DNA of 8,916 nucleotides from Actinomycetales bacterium UBA1383 (GTDB lineage: Bacteria; Actinomycetota; Actinomycetes; Actinomycetales; Actinomycetaceae): contig DBQX01000048.1 of NCBI GenBank assembly GCA_002305415.1, positions 1-8,916 of the forward strand, in the 5' to 3' direction. This document shows, one piece after another, positions 6,371 through 8,916 of this stretch; position 1 is the stretch's first letter, and every line of letters starts with the position of its first letter. Made by a program: the position numbers and the translations under genes. The notes beneath the pieces were generated by a model. That model saw nothing but the letters and a program-made list of their open reading frames with translations, ran no database searches and had not been told where the DNA came from.

Positions 6371-6371
6371 A
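6366..6371 (-). promoter_or_regulatory. Reverse -10 box for the ABM-domain gene
   Basis: On the minus strand this reads TACGGT, a TANNNT match. Transcription would start about 6-9 nt further on (around 6356-6364) and leave a leader of about 25-30 nt that includes the RBS before the ATG at 6332. It shares five base pairs with the forward -10 box on the other strand. No -35 element is evident. Confidence 0.45.
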
Positions 6372-6376
6372 GCGGG

Positions 6377-8032
6377 ATGCCGGGCAAGCAGGGCGCCGAG
6401 TGGTGGCGCGAAGCCGTCGTGTACCAGGTCTACCCGCGGTCCTTCGCGGACTCGGACGGCGACGGCGAGGGGGACCTGCGCGGCGTCGTCGCGCACCTCG
6501 ACCACCTCGTCAGCCTCGGGGTGGACGCGCTCTGGCTGAACCCCTTCTACCCCTCGCCGGGCGTGGACGGCGGCTACGACATCGCGGACCACTGCGACGT
6601 CGACCCCCGCTACGGGACGCTGGCGGACTTTGACACCCTCGTCACCGCCGCACACGCCCGCGGGCTCCGGGTGATCGTCGACGTCGTCCCGAACCACGTC
6701 TCGGACGCCCACCCGTGGTTCCGGGCCGTCCTCGCCTCCGGCCCCGGATCGCCGGAGCGAGCCCGGTTCCACGTCCGGCCCGGGCGCGGCCCGGACGGTG
6801 CGGAGCCCCCCAGCACCTGGACGAGCGTGTTCGGTGGGCCGTCGTGGACCCGCATCACCGAGCCGGACGGCACGCCGGGGGAGTGGTACTACCACCTGTT
6901 CGCGCCCGAACAGCCGGACCTCAACTGGAAGAACCCGGAGGTGCTCGCCGAGTTCGCGCGGGTGCTGCGGTTCTGGCTGGACCGCGGCGTGGACGGCTTC
7001 CGCGTCGACGCCGCCGACGCGCTCATCAAGGACACCACCTGGCCGGACACCCCGGGCGGCTGGCCGGTGATCCCGAAGGACGCGTCCTCCCCGGTCCACG
7101 AGGTCTACCGTGCCCTGCGCCGCGTCCTCGACTCCTACCCCGGGGACCGCATGGCCGTGGTGGAGACCGGAGCTCCCGATGACGTGGTGGCCCTCTTCCT
7201 CCGCCCGGACGAGATGCACCTCGCCTTCAACCTCCGGTTCGCGAAGGCCGCGTGGGACGCCGGCGAGTTGCAGGCGGCGATCACGGAGTCCCTGGCGGCG
7301 AACGCGGCGATGGGGGCGCCCGTCACCTGGGTTCTCGACAACCACGACAACCCCCGCTCCGTCACCCGGTTCGCCGCCGGGATACGGCTGGAGGGCGACT
7401 ACGCGCCCACCTCGACGGGTGGCGACGGCGTGGCCGACCTCGCCCGCGGCCTGCGGCGGGCGCGGGCCGCGGCCCTCCTGATGCTCGCGCTGCCCGGTGC
7501 CGCCTACCTCTACCAGGGCCAGGAACTCGGCCTGCCCAACGTGGACGACCTGCCGGACGAGGCCCTCCAGGACCCCGTCTTCCGCCGCTCCGGTGGGACC
7601 GAGCGTGGGCGTGACGGCTGCCGGGTGCCGCTGCCCTGGCGCGGCGAGGTACCCCCGTTCGGGTTCTCGCCCGACGGCGTGGCCACCTGGCTGCCCCAGC
7701 CGCCGGCGTGGCGGGACCTCACCGTCGCCACGCAGGAGGCTGACCCCTCCTCGACGTTGTGGCTGTTCCGTCGGGCGCTCGCGTTGCGGCGGGCGGAGCC
7801 GAGCCTGCGGCGCGGCACCGTGGCGTGGCTGGAGCCGTCCAGTCCAGGGGAGGACGCGCTCCGGCTCCGGCGGAAGGCCGGCGGGGGACGGGCGCTCGTC
7901 GTCGTGGTGAACTTCGGGGTGGAGCCGGTGCCGCTGCCGGCGGGGGAGGTGCTGCTGGCCAGCGCGCCCGTGGCCGTGGGCGGCGGGCTGCCGGGGGAGG
8001 CGACGGCTGTCGTCGTTCCCGCGGGCGGCTAG
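6377..8032 (+). CDS. GH13 alpha-glucosidase (oligosaccharide hydrolase)
   Basis: This 551-residue cytoplasmic enzyme should release glucose from the non-reducing ends of maltose-type oligosaccharides. It has no signal peptide. The N-terminus WWREAVVYQVYPRSF (9-23) and calcium-loop motif DSDGDGEGDL (25-34) are typical of the GH13 oligo-1,6-glucosidase/alpha-glucosidase group. Conserved regions are I, DVVPNH (Asp102, His107); II, GFRVDAAD with nucleophile Asp211 and Arg209; III, AVVETGAP with acid/base Glu263; and IV, DNHDNPR with His323, Asp324 and Arg327. The residue after the nucleophile is Ala rather than the Val linked to alpha-1,6 specificity, so alpha-1,4 activity is the better guess. 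Region III is unusual: Val precedes the Glu and Gly stands where Trp is usual (GEVW/GEIW). The C-terminal beta domain (about 455-551) is present. The next gene starts 31 bp downstream. No sugar transporter or LacI regulator is in view. Confidence 0.93.
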   Translation: MPGKQGAEWWREAVVYQVYPRSFADSDGDGEGDLRGVVAHLDHLVSLGVDALWLNPFYPSPGVDGGYDIADHCDVDPRYGTLADFDTLVTAAHARGLRVIVDVVPNHVSDAHPWFRAVLASGPGSPERARFHVRPGRGPDGAEPPSTWTSVFGGPSWTRITEPDGTPGEWYYHLFAPEQPDLNWKNPEVLAEFARVLRFWLDRGVDGFRVDAADALIKDTTWPDTPGGWPVIPKDASSPVHEVYRALRRVLDSYPGDRMAVVETGAPDDVVALFLRPDEMHLAFNLRFAKAAWDAGELQAAITESLAANAAMGAPVTWVLDNHDNPRSVTRFAAGIRLEGDYAPTSTGGDGVADLARGLRRARAAALLMLALPGAAYLYQGQELGLPNVDDLPDEALQDPVFRRSGGTERGRDGCRVPLPWRGEVPPFGFSPDGVATWLPQPPAWRDLTVATQEADPSSTLWLFRRALALRRAEPSLRRGTVAWLEPSSPGEDALRLRRKAGGGRALVVVVNFGVEPVPLPAGEVLLASAPVAVGGGLPGEATAVVVPAGG

Positions 8033-8035
8033 GCT
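8030..8035 (+). promoter_or_regulatory. Possible -10 box of the TrhA-like gene
   Basis: TAGGCT matches TANNNT and overlaps the TAG stop of the alpha-glucosidase gene. CTGTCG at 8007-8012 is a weak -35 candidate with 17-bp spacing. Transcription would start near 8042 and leave a leader of about 20 nt with the RBS GGGAGGG. Read-through from the glucosidase gene is the alternative. Confidence 0.3.
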
Positions 8036-8063
8036 GGGCGCACTGACGGGAGGGACGGAACGA

Positions 8064-8738
8064 GTGGGCGCGACCCTGAGCAAGGACGGCAGCGTCCACG
8101 TGACCGACGAGCGGTTCAACACCGTCTCGCACCTCGTGGCCGCCTGCTTCGCGCTCCTCGGCGCGGCGCTGCTGATCAGCCAGGCGGCAGCCCAAGGCGA
8201 CCCGTGGAAGATCGTGGGGCTCAGCGTCTACGGGCTCTCGCTGGTCTCGCTGTTCGTGTTCTCCACGCTGCACCACGGCCTGGACCGCGGCCCACGCTTC
8301 AACGAGCTGATGCGCACGTTCGACTACCTCTCCGTCTTCCTCCTCATCGCGGGCACGATCACGCCGCTCGTGCTGGTGCTTTTCCGCACGGTGTTCGGCT
8401 GGACGGTGTTCGGCGTGGTGTGGGCGATCGCGGCGCTGGGGATCACGCTGCGCTCGGTGTACCCGGGCCTGCCCAAGTACGTCACCAACACCTTCTTCAT
8501 CACGCTCGGCTGGCTGCCGGTGGTGCTGGTGCTGGGGGACATGTCACTGCCGCTGGGGGCGTTGGCGCTGCTCGCGGCTGGTGGCCTGGCGTACAGCGCG
8601 GGCTTCGCGGTGTTCGTGCTGGAACGGCCGAACCCGTGGCCGGGAGTGTTCGGGTTCCACGAACTGTGGCACCTGCTGGTGGTCCTCGCCGCGCTGCTGC
8701 ACTACTTGTTGATGTACTGGTTCGTTCTGCCCGCCTGA
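8064..8738 (+). CDS. trhA: TrhA/hemolysin III-family membrane protein (PAQR superfamily)
   Basis: This 224-residue inner-membrane protein has seven predicted helices, at about 17-40, 50-70, 84-106, 109-130, 138-158, 161-186 and 198-222. The start pattern ERFNTVSH (16-23) and the three PAQR signature sites are present: STLHHG (67-72), FDYLSVFLLIAGTITPL (86-102) and GFHELWH (197-203). His70, Asp87, His199 and His203 have the spacing of the zinc ligands of adiponectin receptors (17 residues from His to Asp, then HxxxH), so a bound metal and hydrolase-like activity are plausible. Bacterial members have been linked to membrane-lipid or energy homeostasis. The name hemolysin III is historical and does not imply a toxin. 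The GTG start is set by GGGAGGG at 8048-8054 with 9-nt spacing. The gene may be read with the alpha-glucosidase gene 31 bp upstream, though the functions are unrelated. Confidence 0.92.
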   Translation: MGATLSKDGSVHVTDERFNTVSHLVAACFALLGAALLISQAAAQGDPWKIVGLSVYGLSLVSLFVFSTLHHGLDRGPRFNELMRTFDYLSVFLLIAGTITPLVLVLFRTVFGWTVFGVVWAIAALGITLRSVYPGLPKYVTNTFFITLGWLPVVLVLGDMSLPLGALALLAAGGLAYSAGFAVFVLERPNPWPGVFGFHELWHLLVVLAALLHYLLMYWFVLPA

Positions 8739-8778
8739 CGGGGCGGGATTCGACGGCCTGACGGGGCGGGATTCGACG
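8733..8778 (+). repeat. Perfect 23-bp tandem duplication over the trhA stop codon
   Basis: Two identical head-to-tail 23-bp units lie at 8733-8755 and 8756-8778, each beginning GCCTGACGGGGCGGG. The first unit contains the final Ala codon and TGA stop of the upstream gene. The second carries a copy of the same TGA downstream, in a different frame because 23 is not a multiple of three. The protein is unchanged. Perfect identity suggests recent slippage or unequal exchange. Confidence 0.85.
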
Positions 8779-8805
8779 GCGGCGCCGGTGATGAGCCGGA
8801 CCGTC
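8775..8805 (+). terminator. Weak candidate terminator after trhA
   Basis: GACGG at 8775-8779 can pair with CCGTC at 8801-8805, and CCGG at 8785-8788 with CCGG at 8796-8799 around a 7-nt loop, with an uneven internal bulge. It lies 37 nt after the stop codon and has no T-run. It is the only hairpin of note downstream of the gene but may be chance. Confidence 0.3.
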
Positions 8806-8916
8806 CGTGCGCCCGGATCGCAGGCGGAGGCTTGAGGGCGGAGTCCGGGGATTCCTTGCGGGGACGTGAGTTCTGAGGGTGGCGCCCGCTGAGCCGGCTC
8901 CGGATGAGGTCGGAGG
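8806..8916. other. Right-edge region with no gene recognised
   Basis: No start codon with a good RBS and no recognisable peptide is seen on either strand up to the window edge. A minus-strand frame stays open here but encodes a Pro/Arg/Ser-rich sequence of the kind produced by random GC-rich DNA. The only internal symmetry noted is the 10-bp palindrome GAGCCGGCTC at 8891-8900. Confidence 0.5.

Noticed and set aside
5016..6539. A 507-residue forward open frame across the reverse genes
   Set aside because: It lacks a clear RBS, is rich in Arg, Gly and Pro with no fold-like pattern, and overlaps two reverse genes that have RBSs and, for one of them, a recognisable domain.
6302..8122. A 606-residue reverse open frame opposite the alpha-glucosidase gene
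   Set aside because: It has low-complexity Arg/Val/Gly composition and lies fully antisense to a well-supported GH13 enzyme, so it is a codon-bias shadow.

Overview
The window is very GC-rich, with nearly every codon in the real genes ending in G or C. Start codons are ATG and GTG. Promoter-like sequences have TANNNT -10 boxes and little -35 conservation. Together with the gene content (a GH13 alpha-glucosidase, an actinobacterial-style AlkA relative, a PA-domain subtilase) this points to a free-living actinomycete, possibly Micrococcales. The placement is inference. I see no RNA genes, CRISPR array, insertion sequence, integrase or phage structural gene, so this looks like ordinary chromosome.

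Layout, left to right. Positions 1-90 hold the 3' end of an unrecognised forward gene. At 173-733 is a four-helix DUF2231-type membrane protein. Its 136-bp downstream gap carries a promoter-like element: three direct repeats with exact 11-bp spacing just upstream of a TACGAT -10 box. This precedes 870-3866, a secreted 998-residue subtilisin-family (S8) protease with inhibitor propeptide, PA insertion, C-terminal beta domains and an intact Asp/His/Ser triad. A 12-bp GC-rich hairpin closes that unit. At 4032-4958 is an AlkA-like DNA-3-methyladenine glycosylase. It meets, tail to tail with only 3 bp between, a reverse-strand gene of unknown function (4962-5882). A second reverse gene (6006-6332) encodes a small antibiotic-biosynthesis-monooxygenase (ABM) domain protein. 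It is divergent, across 44 bp, from a GH13 alpha-glucosidase (6377-8032). That short gap contains a CTACCGTAG near-palindrome giving a TANNNT box on each strand. The glucosidase is followed after 31 bp by a TrhA/hemolysin III-type seven-helix membrane protein (8064-8738). A 23-bp perfect tandem duplication begins over its stop codon. The last ~110 bp show no gene I can support.

The genes do not form one pathway. They are short independent units: extracellular proteolysis, DNA alkylation repair, an unknown cytosolic protein, a small ABM protein, intracellular maltose/oligosaccharide hydrolysis, and a membrane protein. I found no convincing undescribed multi-gene system. The observations most worth a second look are regulatory (the 11-bp triple repeat and the symmetric divergent promoter), together with the orphan protein at 4962-5882.
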